Below are positions 12,088 to 22,155 of a stretch of 64,000 nucleotides of DNA, one piece after another. The stretch lies in assembly GCA_016648135.1 (NCBI GenBank), contig JADDOH010002579.1, forward strand, positions 124,001 to 188,000. The letters are read 5' to 3'. Position numbers and translations under genes: made by a program. Position 1 is the first letter of the stretch. Each line of letters begins with the position of its first letter. The notes beneath the pieces are model-generated. The model made no database searches. It worked only from the letters and a program-made list of their open reading frames with translations, and had not been told where the DNA came from. This DNA comes from Agrypnia vestita. Lineage: Eukaryota; Arthropoda; Insecta; Trichoptera; Phryganeidae.

Positions 12088-12480
12088 TACTTCAATAATA
12101 ATAATAATATTGGATTATTTATATAGCGCCATTTTTGTGAAAATTTCACGTCAAGGGCGCTTTACACACAAAAAACTCTAACATACTAAAATCATAGAAT
12201 AACAAAATGAAAAAGAAAAGAGAAAGAAAGCAGCTCAAAACATAAAATACTAAAAAAAACAACGAATTTTAACAAGGTTCTGGTAAATATTTTGTAAGCA
12301 AGTGCGATTTAAGTCTTTTCTTAAATAAAGTCTCTGAATCCGTGTTTCTTATCAGGGAGGGCAAAGAGTTCCACGCTTTGGGGCCCGCCACCGCAAATGC
12401 CCGTTCGCTGAACTAAGTTTTCTGGAACTGACTTGCCGGTTCCACAACCTTTCCCACCGCTGAAGAAGTCCATTTATTTA
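12088..12480 (-). mobile_element. L2/CR1-like LINE, 3' end with coding tail and (ATT)n tail
   Basis: The minus strand encodes VGKVVEPASQFQKT, stop, FSERAFAVAGPKAWNSLPS and then LFKKRLKSHLL, followed by a 3' UTR with the hairpin-like pair AGCGCCCTTG and TGGCGCTATATAAATAATCC, and a tail of ATT repeats. AFAVAGPKxWNSLP followed by FKxxLKxHL is the C-terminus of reverse transcriptases in the L2/CR1/Jockey assemblage. It matches the copy at 56590-57515 nearly block for block, and the microsatellite tail marks the priming end. One in-frame stop separates QKT from FSER. A 5'-truncated dead copy. Confidence 0.8.
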
Positions 12481-12633
12481 CCGTCTTCAATATGTTCCAT
12501 CTCCTGTAGGTAGATGGCATTTTTCAAAAATTATGTCTCATGTAGCGTACTGAGTAGGTTAATTTTTTGTCCCTAATACAAATTTACCTCCGAAGTTGCA
12601 TCGTCTCTTACGCTAAGGAAGCTGTCATATATC

Positions 12634-12970
12634 TAACAGAATGTTTGTAAACTTAGTAAAAACCACTACCAGATTTACCCAATTTAGACCCCGCCCCCTC
12701 TCACTCTCTCTCGTTAGATCCTTGAATTGTTCAGTAGTTCAATTTCTCTGACAAGATTAACACGCATGTGAACAATAGTGGTGATAGTTTTACAATACTA
12801 TGGTTGGGGTGTATAGTGTTGTGAATGTAGTAGTGTAGTGTTGGTCCTGACGAAGAGACGGGTACGTCTCGAAACCGGTAGGCCGTAAATCTGGTAGTGG
12901 TTTTTACTAAGTTTACTAATATTCTGTTATTATGTCTAACCACAAAGTTAATGCTTTAAATATTAATAAT
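12634..12970 (+). mobile_element. Hammerhead-bearing Penelope-like unit, subfamily A, complete copy
   Basis: A roughly 300 bp unit is bounded by an inverted repeat of about 40 bp: TAACAGAATGTTTGTAAACT... at 12634 and its near reverse complement ending near 12930. Both ends contain ACCACTACCAGAT or its complement. Inside are a C-rich block (CCCCGCCCCCTCTCACT), a TGATC/ACACGCATG segment, and the hammerhead at 12843. The unit continues into TCTAACCACAAAGTTAATGC. Related copies lie at 28882-29128, 36192-36540, 38311-38430 and 42378-42651. It has no coding capacity. It could be a PLE terminal repeat, a non-autonomous PLE derivative or a retrozyme-like element. Confidence 0.7.
12841..12886 (+). ncRNA. 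Small hammerhead ribozyme motif, intact core (subfamily A)
   Basis: GGTC (stem I) 12843-12846, CTGACGA 12847-12853, extra A 12854, GAGACG 12855-12860, loop GGTA, CGTCTC 12865-12870 (6 bp stem II), GAAA 12871-12874, with ACCGGT 12874-12879 forming a loopless self-complementary stem III, then A17 at 12880 and GGCC (stem I with one G-U pair). All core positions are present. The lone A between CTGACGA and stem II recurs in every subfamily. A single molecule cannot close stem III, so a dimer is expected. Confidence 0.8.
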
Positions 12971-12979
12971 GTCATATAT

Positions 12980-14170
12980 CTATTTGTATCGGGGTGCACT
13001 TGAAGCTTCGGACGCCAGACACTGTAAAGCATTATCAATAGCCGATGGGGTTTAAATACGGGTTTAAATAATGAGCAAACATTAGGTAAATTTCCTGTTG
13101 GACCTTTGTTCCCCAGGCGTGCGCGCGTACCCGGGAGGAGGTGTTTGCGACCCCAGTTTTTCCTTATTAATTTCGTCGCGTAAACGGGAAGTTCTCCAAG
13201 TGGGCCCCGCGGGGAGTCGGGGAGATAGTGGAAACTTTCCCCGCTCCCTGTCGACTGTTTGCGGAACCTCTGCGGAGTGTTTTTCTTGCGAAGCCTACTA
13301 ATCCGTGTAATTAAATTCTCCTCTGGAAACTGGGAGGAAGCAGAAGCGTTACCGATATGTGTGTTCACAATTTGGACTCCTTCTTTCGAATGGCAAGCAG
13401 AAGGAATACCGCGTTTCAACGCCTACAAATATCTAGAAATGCCAATAACAACCGAGAAGTAACGAGGAGCTTCTTGTAAACACTAGAATTATCTAGAAAG
13501 TATGAAGATACCAGCTTTTGAGTAAACAATATACTGAACTACGCTACGTCGCAAGTTCAGCGCTATTTTTGACAGTTCGTTCGTTGCGAAGTAGGCCGTG
13601 AGCTACGACGCCGGGGTGGCCAGTAGCGGAATAATCGAGCCCAGTACCTAATTAGCGAAATCAACCTGTACGATGACGGATAGCTCGCCAGCATCGCACG
13701 CAGGTCGGATATTAGAAAGAAAGATTTTCTTTCCAATAGCCGCCTATATGATTGATAATAAATGACACCCGAGATACATTGGGCCAAAGCTAACTATGAC
13801 ACAGTGGAAAAGTTGTACTTGCGGTTTTCCTGGAACGTCGGGCGCCGCTTCAATCGCAATTCTCCCAGCTTTGTCGAATCCGGAACAGTTGGTGTGTCCC
13901 TTCCGGAAGGCTAAGTTGAACTGATTTGAACACACACGAAGAGGAATGTTGGTTCTCATCGAAAAACGACACCTGTCACGCATTTCAACTGTCACTGCGC
14001 GGATTTAAAAAAAAATCGAATCCTGGCTAGCGATTGGCGCAGAACACATAGGGCGCCAGCTGAACCAATCAAATCATGGCGCGGCCCGCGCGCGGCGATT
14101 ACGAAACACAACCAGAGCGATTTCTATGTGCGAGAATCGAATATTCCACGAGCCATAAATACATGTTTCT
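12980..14170. other. GC-richer stretch, no gene recognised
   Basis: Blocks at 13090-13290, 13560-13720 and 13990-14120 are much richer in G and C than the rest of the window. The longest open frame (12916-13419, minus) has no recognisable domain, and other frames overlap it on both strands. A CATAAATAC element near 14154 could be a TATA-like box. Candidate explanations are a solo LTR, an unseen exon or a regulatory island. Confidence 0.3.
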
Positions 14171-14179
14171 CAGCGATAA

Positions 14180-14920
14180 TAACGAGTTCATATACGACTG
14201 ATATATTGAATAGTCTAAATTTAAGAAAAGAATTAAGTAACTTTGTACATTGAAAAATTATTTAATAATCAGCTCATTTATTGCCAGTGTTTTCATTTGT
14301 CTTCCTCCTAGCCACGACACGTGACAATACAATTTAATATATATTTACTGAGCTTTCTTTAAATAATTAACTTGTGTGGCTAATTGTGTTGTTGAGCGAT
14401 TAATTTCTTAAAATGTCCATGACACAACGATTCTTGCCTATAACAGAATCATGTAAAAAACGCTTTATCCAGCATTATAAATAATATTTTTATTTATTGG
14501 TATATTTGGCGTTTATATTGTAGATATTATTCATGATGATCATTAAATAATATTTATTTTGTTACCTTTTAAGTGAGTTAAATAATATTAAATATTTTTT
14601 CACTTGTTAAATTTCGGGAGAGAAACAGAATCAATATCCCCATCACAATCACTATCTTCGGCACATTTTTTCAGCACCTAATCGTTACTTGTATTTGAAA
14701 GGAATCAGTTATAAATCCTATATATTTATGCGTATAGCATTTTGATCCATCACTTATCGATGAGAAATTCTGTTTCTCTTGAAACATAAGTAGTAAAAAA
14801 CATATCATAAAATATTATTAAACTTACATAGAGGTAACAAGGTTTATATTACTTAATGATCATTTATTTTTATTAATAATCGATTAATACTTGTACTATT
14901 ATTATTATTTTTAATATTTA
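14180..14920. other. AT-rich sequence, nothing recognised
   Basis: Low-complexity AT-rich DNA without motifs. Confidence 0.45.
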
Positions 14921-15092
14921 AAGCATTAACTTTGTGGTTAGACATTATAACAGAGTCTTAGTTAAATTAGTATAAACCACTACCAGTTTTCAGAATATTC
15001 TGAGAAATTTCATATAAAAACGTGTTTTATAATAACAACATCAGTAAAATTCCTCATAACTCAAAAACTCAATTTAATTAAATAGAAAATAA

Positions 15093-15160
15093 TGGAGTAG
15101 CTGTTACCCGTCAAAAATGACGGTAGTTTTACAAGTCGGTTCTTAGGATAATTATTTATT
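15093..15160 (+). repeat. Repeat head TAGCTGTTACCCGTC, shared with 19393 and 56246
   Basis: The block TAGCTGTTACCCGTCAAAAA, then TGACGGTA and a TTTTACAxGTCGGTTC segment, recurs at 56246-56300. The first part recurs at 19390. ACTAGCTGTxACCCG starts many arthropod LINE and SINE copies. A short related start occurs at 54866. Confidence 0.55.
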
Positions 15161-15270
15161 AATTTTATTAAAAAAAAATTTCGTAAAAAAAAATCATTTT
15201 TTTTGTAAATAATTAATATTTTAAATAAAAAAGACATTAAAATAAAATCAAAAATAAAAAGATTTTTTTT

Positions 15271-15345
15271 CCGGTACCAGGAATCGAACCCGAGCTCTCC
15301 GGGTGGGAGTCAGTAACTCTTACCACTACACCACAGCAGAAGACG
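15271..15345 (-). repeat. tRNA-like sequence (SINE head or tRNA pseudogene)
   Basis: The minus strand has box A TGGTGTAGTGGTAAGAG and box B GGTTCGATTCC at tRNA-like spacing. The ends do not form a 7 bp acceptor stem, so it is not an intact tRNA gene. It is followed on that strand by A-rich sequence, as expected of a SINE or a retro-pseudogene. Confidence 0.6.
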
Positions 15346-15539
15346 CCACAGATTGCGAAGATATCGTTTATCAATCAACTGTTCGCGTCTTTAGTTTTCT
15401 ATATTATGCAGTCTATTTTTCAAACATCCTACACATACGGTGGTGGCGTCTCCCGCAAGTCTGGTAGTGGTTTATACTAATTTAACTAACACTAATAAAT
15501 AATTAAATATTCACCCTAAAACTTCCAGACGGAAAAACC

Positions 15540-15860
15540 GCTCCCGAAAGCGGAATATCTTAAAGCATTTAAATACAGTAAAACAACACACGAAACGTGT
15601 AAATTGTTAGAATTTTCTCCCTACCTACTGCTGCGGGACGAATCTCCTGGGGTGAATAATCTTCGCACGTCGGTCTGCTCGGTGACGCGTGACGCGCGTA
15701 CGTGGAATATTCCGAGTCATTTACCCGTGTTTTTGCCTCGTTCGTCCCTCGTGAGGATCGCCATCTTTAACGACTCCTGCCTTTTTGACTTCCTCTACCT
15801 GACCGTCTTCCAACGTGGGTCTCCACGACAAACTTCTCTTCTCACAAGATATCTACGCAA
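15540..15860. other. Moderately GC-rich, no gene recognised
   Basis: An 89-codon open frame (15604-15873) has no recognisable motif. It ends in the LINE tail repeat and is probably spurious. Confidence 0.4.
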
Positions 15861-15861
15861 A

Positions 15862-16353
15862 CCAACTAACTAACTAACTAACTATCTTATCATCACGCCG
15901 TTTCCCCGTGGGGGTAGGCAGATAGGATATAGCGCCATACTCTTCTGTCCTGACATACAACTTTCACTTCGTCTACATTCATACATCTTCGCATGCAAGC
16001 TCGACGGTTGTTCAGCACATAACAGGACCATCTTCCAGTATCTGGTTAATCTGGTCATGCCACGTCTCCCGTGGTCGCCCTCTCTTTCTGGCGCCGTCAA
16101 CACTTGCATCATATATCTTTCTTACCATTCTTTCCTCATTCATTCGCTCAACATGCCCAAACCACCTGAGCGACCCTATTTTTATTCTGTGTATTATGCT
16201 ACGATCAACTTTACATTCATTCCTAATATCTTCATTCTTTACTCTATCATACATGGATTTACCACACATACGTCTAAGGGACCTCATCTCCACTGCATTC
16301 AATCTACTTTCGTTCCTCTTCTGCCAGCTCCAGGCTTCACTTCCATACATTAG
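15862..16353 (-). mobile_element. LINE reverse transcriptase C-terminus with (TTAG)n tail, best copy
   Basis: The minus-strand frame 16350-16012 reads MYGSEAWSWQKRNESRLNAV, then EMRSLRRMCGKSMYDRVKNE, then IGSLRWFGHVERMNEERMVR and GRPRETWHDQINQ. YGSEAW, EMRxLRR, RWFGHVxRM and RGRPRxTW are the classic order of motifs after the catalytic domain of insect non-LTR reverse transcriptases. About 130 bases of 3' UTR follow and then a tail of TTAG repeats (15862-15885 on the plus strand as CTAA units). Sibling copies with the same tail lie at 51115-51365, 52200-52665 and probably 24575-24850. 5'-truncated, so inactive. Confidence 0.85.
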
Positions 16354-16359
16354 TGTCAG

Positions 16360-16990
16360 TACCAGAACTCCATTCTGTACCGCTAGTTGTGCCTCGGTAT
16401 GTAAGCATAGTTAAAAAGCGAAATTCGTGTTGTAAAAATTTCAGACTGTTGATAGATTATGACACAAACTCTCAGTTTGTCGAGGCTATCCTGCAACGAA
16501 ATATCTCAATGAATGGAGAAGGCTCGGAAAAGTGCAGGTCACCTTGTCAGTTGAGAAGACTCCAGAGAATCGCATAAGTACTACACGAATAGAAACTTGA
16601 TCCCTGGGATGCCCGCGAATACTTCATTCAGTGGACAGTGTTTGAAAGGAAGCAAAAAGGATGAAATTTAAATTTAAATATTAACATTATTTTTAACGCA
16701 TAAACTGGTACCTAGTCCCACTACCAAGTTTACTTTTAAGTTTTGTTATGCTCATATAATATATATTTTATATATATATTTTATCCTTTGTAAATTCCAT
16801 ATATAAATAAATATGCTTATGTACTTATGCAAGCAAATGAAAAAGAAACATGCCGACAAGCTGCATAAGGCTTGGCACTATCTTTAATAATAAAAATATG
16901 TATAAATTTAATAATTAATAATTAATAATAAAAAAATATAAAAAATAACTTTATAACTTATAGAATTAAACTTTGTTTACGCCCCTTTTT
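16360..16990. other. AT-rich sequence with (TA)n run, nothing recognised
   Basis: A TATATATTTTATATATATA run lies at about 16755-16790. No gene or known repeat is recognised. Confidence 0.45.
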
Positions 16991-17260
16991 TATTATTGAA
17001 AAAATTCAACACGTTTCGAAGCCAATGACTTCTTTGTCAGGAAAATTTATTTAATATATTAGAAAATAATGGAGTTTACGAAATAATTATATTCAGATAA
17101 TTCCAGCATGTAAGTGTGTATCCTGTCATGTGAGCAGGATTTTTTCATTATCCTTTCCACGTTTTCCTTCGTGTGGTGTGGCCTAATTGATAGATTAGTG
17201 ATGATACGTGTTGCTAGCACCATATCCCTTCCTGCATCTAGCTTTTGATCCCCCATCTCT
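16970..17260 (-). mobile_element. Penelope-like fragment, subfamily C, with 65-codon open frame
   Basis: A decayed hammerhead (17006-17044) lies downstream, on the same strand, of an open frame (17256-17059) reading MGDQKLDAGRDMV through HTKENVERIMKKS. I do not recognise the peptide. Its position just upstream of the ribozyme, where the PLE reading frame ends in the 17.7 kb element, is the only reason to link the two. The terminal part (AACTTTGTTTAC near 16972) corresponds to the CTTTGT box of other PLE ends in the window. Confidence 0.4.
17006..17044 (-). ncRNA. Decayed hammerhead motif (subfamily C)
   Basis: Minus strand: CTGACAA, A, GAAG-TCATTGG-CTTC, GAAA, ACGTGT, TGAAT. The G8 position is A (CTGACAA instead of CTGACGA), which should abolish catalysis, and stem III has lost the ACATGT palindrome of its sibling at 30583. 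Confidence 0.6.
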
Positions 17261-17733
17261 GTGGTTTGAATAAAATTGAAAATACGTATGTATCTAGTTA
17301 AAATATATTAAAAACAACAACACACGATCAATTTACCAATTTTTTCAGGTGTTTGCTATGATTTTTCTTCATATCTGTTTATTATGGATGTCTTTGTCTA
17401 AAATATCTTTTTTGAAAAAAATTAAGGTTTCTCTCGGAGAAAATTGTTCAAGTTCAATTCAAAATTATCCATTAAATATAGCACTCCCTAATATATGGAT
17501 AAACTTGAGATCCTACTTTTTATCAGTTAGTTACACAAATTTTCGATCCATTATTTAAATATGTATACATATATTGCACATAATTATTTTAATCGTAATG
17601 TGTAAATACTTAAATGGTGAATTCAAATAATGACATAGTTCGAACCACTCGATACTTAAACATAATAATAATAATAATAAGACATTTAAGAATAAATTAA
17701 ATACTATGTTTTAAACCACTTTATTGCTAGATA

Positions 17734-17775
17734 TTGGTCAACTAGTTTCGGTTGGACTCAACCTTCTTCAGGACA
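17734..17775 (-). ncRNA. Small hammerhead ribozyme motif, intact core (subfamily D)
   Basis: Minus strand: GTC (stem I), CTGAAGA, extra A, GGTTG-AGTC-CAACC (5 bp stem II), GAAA, with ACTAGT as a loopless palindromic stem III, then T (position 17), GAC (stem I). Core complete. The helices differ in sequence from the other subfamilies but keep pairing. It lies 17 bases past the stop codon of the GIY-YIG frame. Confidence 0.8.
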
Positions 17776-17791
17776 ATTATAATAATATAGA

Positions 17792-18355
17792 CTAATCTAG
17801 GTACAGAAATTTATAAAGGAGGAAAGAAAAAGAGAGAGAGGGACAGAGTGTCAACTTGGTGGGGGGGAGGGAAGGAGAGGAGTTAACTGAAGATAGAGGG
17901 AACAGCTTTAAAATCGGACTATTAGATAAATTTATTTGTTTATTTATCATTTGACTATTATTATTGATAGCTTTATTAATTTCTAATGCTTCTATATTGT
18001 TAAGTCGCAAACTTAGTCCGTTTTTGTGTAAAATGTTTGGCCCTGTATTATTATCAAATGTGTGATCTAAATTAATTAGATGTTCGACAAATTCAGAAAA
18101 ACCTATATTTGTTAAGAATTTAATGTGATCTTTTATTCTAATATTTACATTTCTCGATGTTTTACCAATATATAAAGCTGGGCAATCATTGCAGCAAAGT
18201 TTATAAATGCCAGAATGGTTTAATATATTTTCTTTGTCTTTAAGGTTACTTAATAATTTGCCTAAATTGTTACTGGTATAAAATGCTGGCTTTATGTCCT
18301 TGGGGAGTTTAGTCGTGCTTGATATTGAAAAACTATTTAAGATAATTAAAACATA
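17792..18355 (-). pseudogene. Penelope-like element C-terminal GIY-YIG endonuclease, 5'-truncated
   Basis: An uninterrupted frame of about 187 codons runs on the minus strand from the truncation at about 18355 to the stop at 17792. A later TTG at 18010 is not a credible start. It contains SGIYKLCC followed by NDCPALYIGKTSRNVNIRIK and then EHLINLDHTF. GIY and YIG separated by about ten residues, followed by GKTxR, is the diagnostic motif of GIY-YIG nucleases. The Cys pair before YIG and the C, H pattern are typical of the PLE version, which is used for target nicking during retrotransposition. The catalytic Tyr pair and Arg are present. The C-terminal part is Ser/Leu-rich. No stops or frameshifts occur, so insertion may be fairly recent, but without a reverse transcriptase the copy cannot move on its own. 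Confidence 0.85.
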
Positions 18356-18424
18356 GTATTTAATTTATTCTTAAATGTCTTATAATGTCAAGCCACAAAG
18401 TGTTTTCTTGCTTTGAAAAGTTTA

Positions 18425-18490
18425 TAATAATAATAGTTGGATCATTTATATAGCGCCGTTTTCGTGACTACTCGCCTAAAAGGCGCTTAA
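18425..18490 (-). repeat. L2/CR1-like LINE 3' tail remnant
   Basis: TGGATCATTTATATAGCGCC, then GTTTTCGTGA and AAGGCGCTTAAG match the 3' end hairpin-like block of the LINE copies at 12120-12165 and 57395-57445. Only the tail is present. Confidence 0.55.
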
Positions 18491-18499
18491 GGTGAGAAC

Positions 18500-18800
18500 T
18501 CACTCAATAAAGAAACATCGGGGTTGTTTAAAAAACAACAACTGGAAATATACCGACCACATAAGTATTACAAAGCATTCTTTCGACAATCATAAATTAA
18601 AAGCACTACACTCAGATCCTCGTAAGGGATTGACAATGATCACATTGGAAATCGTCATAAGGTCGAGGTAACTGATCGATAATCGATCTTCACATTTTAA
18701 AAAATGGCCGATCCCCTTACCATTTCAATATCTTTGTACGATTATCTACTCACCTGATACTACAAATGACATTGACGAGATAAAACTGGTTTAGAAAAAA
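18500..18800. other. No gene recognised
   Basis: Unique-looking sequence between two LINE remnants. No motif found. Confidence 0.4.
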
Positions 18801-18849
18801 ATGAGAGGCTTTCATCCACCACAAATAAACTTTGGTTAACGCGTTTCAC

Positions 18850-19285
18850 CTTTAATGAGGGATTAATCATACCTAGAATGAGTAAAAAATATGGCAGTAG
18901 AACGCTCGAACATATAGTTCCTAGAATCTTTAATTTACTACCGCCAGAACTTAATGCGAATATTCATGTAATAAGGGCAAAATAAGAGAGTGGCTACTCG
19001 GTCAGGAGTTTATGTATGATTGAGAGTATGTTTAATTTACTATACTTATGTATTTTTTTATTTGGTAACAAAGATGAGTTGTTCCGATTGTAAATATTAA
19101 TTATAAATATCAACAAATTTTTAACTATTATGTTTCTAGGTGAGCAAATCGATCACTGTCAACAAGCCACAAAAGGTGGTTTGGTAAGGTTTTAAAAATG
19201 GCATATTATATTGTTTGTATTTGTACGTTTATCCTTTGTATTTGTTATTTTTATATGTAATAATAAAAAAATAAAATAAATGATT
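18850..19285 (+). mobile_element. LINE reverse transcriptase C-terminus and 3' UTR
   Basis: The plus strand reads NEGLIIPRMSKKYGSRTLEH, then IVPRIFNLLPPELNANIH, and after a frame change REWLLGQEF. PxxKxxYGxRxxExxxPxxFNxLP followed by IxxWL is a C-terminal signature of CR1/Jockey-like reverse transcriptases. A 250-base AT-rich 3' UTR follows and ends in an AATAAAATAAAT tail at about 19285. 5'-truncated and frame-broken. Confidence 0.6.
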
Positions 19286-19384
19286 TAAAATACTGTTCCT
19301 ATCTTTCCAGAAACCGATTTCTATATACAATATACTTTGATGCGTGTGTACCTGTACACATCTTAATATTTGTATTATTATTTA

Positions 19385-19625
19385 TTTGTATACTAGCTGT
19401 TACCCGTCAAAAATGACGAAACATTGGTTCGCGTCTTTGACCTAGTATATATTTAAAGTATCACTACCGTTGCCGCTTTACAGTTTTCTGGCCCGGGGTT
19501 CAAGCCCCATTTCCACCCGTTTAATTTAGTTTTTTAGCCGTGAATTCGAACAAAGCTACGGACGTTGCACGAAGTTACAGAGACATAGACGGACGGACGA
19601 AGATACGAACAAACAATGAAATTAT
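19385..19625 (+). repeat. SINE-like repeat with box B (related copy at 41125-41290)
   Basis: The segment begins CTAGCTGTTACCCGTC and contains CCGTTGCCGC, then TGGCCCGGGGTTCAAGCCCC (a box B-like core) and GACGGACGGACG. The block order CCGTTGCCGC...CTGGCCCGGGGTTCxAxCCCCAT also occurs on the minus strand at 41180-41240. This supports a dispersed repeat and not a true tRNA. No intact tRNA fold was found. Confidence 0.5.
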
Positions 19626-19629
19626 TATG

Positions 19630-20450
19630 TTTGATGAAATATAATCACTGCGTAATACATTTTCCTGTAGGCCGCTGTGGTCTTCTAAAATCTTTTATAA
19701 GATTCTGATTTTATTTTTATTTCTATTATTTTTTATTCACAATTCTGTTGCTGCATAACATAAGACGCATCTGTAAGGTATTCTATGCAGTCGTACGTGT
19801 GTGCAGGTACTAGCGCGCTCCGCATCAATGCCATTTCATTCGTTTAAACCCTTTGTCTTTTGCCAGTTGCAGAGCTCACTACCATTCATCACTGCCGGCG
19901 CCTGAATATGGCCATGCACAATGCATTCTGCATTCGATGACAAATGCCTATGGTAAATAGTGGCCTGAATCGCATTGTTTATCATCCACAGATATCTATC
20001 TCAAGACACCTCTATTCCCTTAGGAACGCAATTCGAAGAAAACGTCTAAATTGATTCGATGATTCACATGGCATACGAGTGGTTGAAAATCAAAAACTAT
20101 TTGTTTGTCAACCTAAAATAAATTCACATCTTTCTTCTTACTTCAATAACCTGATTTCTAACAAACAATAATTGAAGGAGACAATGAAAACACTAAAACA
20201 ATTGAATTTTTTTTATTATGCGAAAATTCATTGGACACGAATTAAATCGGAACATTGTTCTTAAATATACAGATACTTTTGTTTTTAATTCGCACCCTGA
20301 TTTTATTGCTTAGATCACTTTCTAGAAAATTCCGTTCAATATACTTACGTGCACGTAGAAAAGCTTCTTGTCAGCCGGCAGGTACTTCCTTTATTAATGA
20401 TTACATTGTGGTGCAGCTTAATTATTTTGATTAACACTAAATTAAACATT
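19630..20450. other. No gene recognised
   Basis: Unique-looking sequence. Nothing supported. Confidence 0.4.
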
Positions 20451-20458
20451 GCAATGTC

Positions 20459-20606
20459 TACACGTTGAGTTACATTTATCACAGCTATAGTTACGAAACG
20501 AACAGTACCTGTAATCATCAGGTGTAATTTATAAATATAAATTACATGAGAGGGACTTTTCTCGAAACTATGTTTATGATGTTATAAATTTAACTCAACG
20601 TGTGTG
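20459..20606. mobile_element. Small foldback element, MITE-like, about 145 bp
   Basis: The arms are CACGTTGAGTTACATTTATC... at 20461 and its imperfect reverse complement ending ...AACTCAACGTGTG at 20606. The centre is the palindrome AATTTATAAATATAAATT at about 20525. The structure is that of a MITE, but target duplication and superfamily are not clear. Confidence 0.5.
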
Positions 20607-20609
20607 CAT

Positions 20610-21415
20610 TAGAAAGTGCAATTTAGGTACTTCCTTTATTTACTATCGCTGAAACATACACGCTGGTCACACTGCGTTATTAATATCGTACTGCAAGAGA
20701 AAGTTTTGGATTCGGATCCCAGCATTTCGAACACTGCCGCATGTACCATTTTCCGAGGCAAAGTGGCCAAGATATTTCTTTCTATCTTCGCCTGCATAAT
20801 GAAATCATGGTTGTCTAAAAGAAATAAATAAATTGTTTTCGTTCTCTTCCAAAATGGAGTGTCGTCCAGACCACGTGTTGTCACTTTTAATTGATCATAA
20901 TATTCAGCAGTAGACATCTACGTACAAGCTGTCATGTACGTACAAGTGGTGACATTAGCGAACCCCGCTTGACACCTGTTGAAATGAGATATAATGAAGC
21001 GAAAGGCCCAATAATTATTTATATGGAGTATTTAAACTACAGGGTACAGACCCAAATTATATGACAATATGACACTACACGTATGTTAATGTAGTCAGCT
21101 CGGAACGTTGTAAGATTTGTCTTACTGGGTTACCTTAGTTAAATAACTAATCATAGTCTTAATATTATTGTGAGATGACAGTCGAGGCATCTGACAAGTC
21201 AATCTTCAAGGATGTACGTCTAATTCTAGTGCCATTAACTTCTCATATATATATATCTATTTTTTTCTCGCCTCATTAATTTTGTTTTCCAATATTTCAT
21301 ACATGTCATCCACTGAAGCAATGGAAACCTGGAGAAGCTGATGGGGACTGGAAACCTAGAGTGAAAGCATCATTGATGCTCCACATCCTAATGAAGTCTA
21401 TTCGAACTGGGGCTG
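20610..21415. other. No gene recognised
   Basis: Overlapping frames occur on both strands at 20616-20917 (a 93-codon minus frame without known motif). I consider them chance frames. Confidence 0.35.
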
Positions 21416-21423
21416 GAAAGAAG

Positions 21424-21451
21424 GGGTCACAAGGTCACAATCTGAGGGTCA
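21424..21451 (+). promoter_or_regulatory. Cluster of three nuclear-receptor half-sites
   Basis: GGGTCA (21424-21429), AGGTCA (21432-21437) and GGGTCA (21446-21451) lie in direct orientation. The first two are spaced by two bases, a DR2 arrangement. The AGGTCA half-site is bound by nuclear receptors. Occurrence by chance in a 64 kb window is possible. Confidence 0.3.
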
Positions 21452-21550
21452 CAGTACTCGATAACGTGGGATTCAACTTTAGAAATATTAGTTTATAAAA
21501 TTTGTTTGGCTCCTCGTGTATTTTAAATGGAGTTCATTCGACGGGTGTTA

Positions 21551-21640
21551 CGGCAGTAAAGGCAACAATATAAAAAAAGCAGCAAATGCAACAATATGAA
21601 AGAATGGTAGCAAAGACAACAATATGAAAAAAAATGTTTT
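21551..21640 (+). repeat. Imperfect tandem repeat, three units of about 28 bp
   Basis: Units follow the pattern GxAGxAAAxGCAACAATATGA followed by A-rich spacer. They are too diverged and few for classification. Confidence 0.55.
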
Positions 21641-21699
21641 GAATGCAGTCGTCGAGGATTGATATTTTAGATTGTCATGAATTTGAGATATTACAAGAA

Positions 21700-22155
21700 G
21701 TATAGCTCTTTTTTTATTTTTTATTTATTTCTTAAATTAGTTAAAATTACAATTGTATCTTAACTAGTATTTAACACTTTACATTCTTAAACCTATTACT
21801 AATATACTATCTATAATAACCTACATAATTACATTTACATTTATATCTAATCTAATCCATAGATGTACCATAGTACAATCTATAATAAATAATTCATCTT
21901 ATGCTCTACAATTCTATACTTTTTTTTACAATAATTATAGCATTTTTTTTTAAATTCATTTATCTCTTTTATAATCTTCATGTTTTCTGGTATCTCATCG
22001 TATATTTTTACACCTCTGTACATTAGATAATTCTATGTATATACTTTTTTCTTATATGGTAATCTTATTCTATTCCTATTTTGGCTGTTATATGTATGTA
22101 CATCACTATTTGCAATAGTTTTGTTCAAAAAATATTTTGGCATTTTGTCTGTTCC
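21700..22155 (-). mobile_element. LINE reverse transcriptase C-terminus and AT-rich 3' UTR
   Basis: The minus-strand frame from 22155 to the stop at 21880 reads TDKMPKYFLNKT, then DVHTYNSQNRNRIRLPYKKK, then one internal TAG, then NYLMYRGVKIYDEIPENMKI and EFKKKCYNYC. The HxYNxRxxxxIRLP...xxYRGxKxYxExP pattern is the C-terminus of an insect LINE reverse transcriptase. About 180 bases of AT-rich 3' UTR follow to a TTTATT-rich end near 21700. It may belong with the element at 27404-27985. One stop codon inactivates the frame. Confidence 0.7.

Larger units (their letters stand above)
14925..15490. mobile_element. Penelope-like termini, inverted, flanking a SINE-containing interior
   Basis: At 14925-14995 the minus-strand terminal block appears (AAGCATTAACTTTGTGGTTA, then AACCACTACCAG). 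At 15458-15492 the inverted counterpart (TCTGGTAGTGGTTTATACTA) appears. These are the same ends that bound the subfamily A units. No hammerhead core is found between them. The interior holds a repeat head (TAGCTGTTACCCGTC) and a tRNA-like sequence instead, so the hammerhead part was lost or replaced. Confidence 0.5.
17680..18386 (-). mobile_element. Penelope-like element fragment with inverted ends, GIY-YIG frame and hammerhead
   Basis: The fragment is bounded by a perfect or near-perfect inverted repeat of about 33 bp: GACATTTAAGAATAAATTAA... at 17681 and its reverse complement ending near 18385. Reading the minus strand, the order is inverted end, endonuclease frame (18355-17792), hammerhead (17775-17734), inverted end. 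Inverted or compound terminal repeats and a C-terminal GIY-YIG domain are typical of Penelope-like retroelements. The reverse transcriptase domain expected upstream is absent, so this is a 5'-truncated copy. The right end carries a CCACAAAGTG block like the ends of the other subfamilies. Confidence 0.8.

Noticed and set aside
12916..13419. 167-codon minus-strand open frame
   Set aside because: No recognisable domain, overlaps Penelope-like unit sequence at its 3' end and plus-strand frames; probably a chance frame in GC-richer DNA.
15271..15345. Intact tRNA gene
   Set aside because: Boxes A and B are good but the ends do not pair into an acceptor stem; recorded as tRNA-like repeat.
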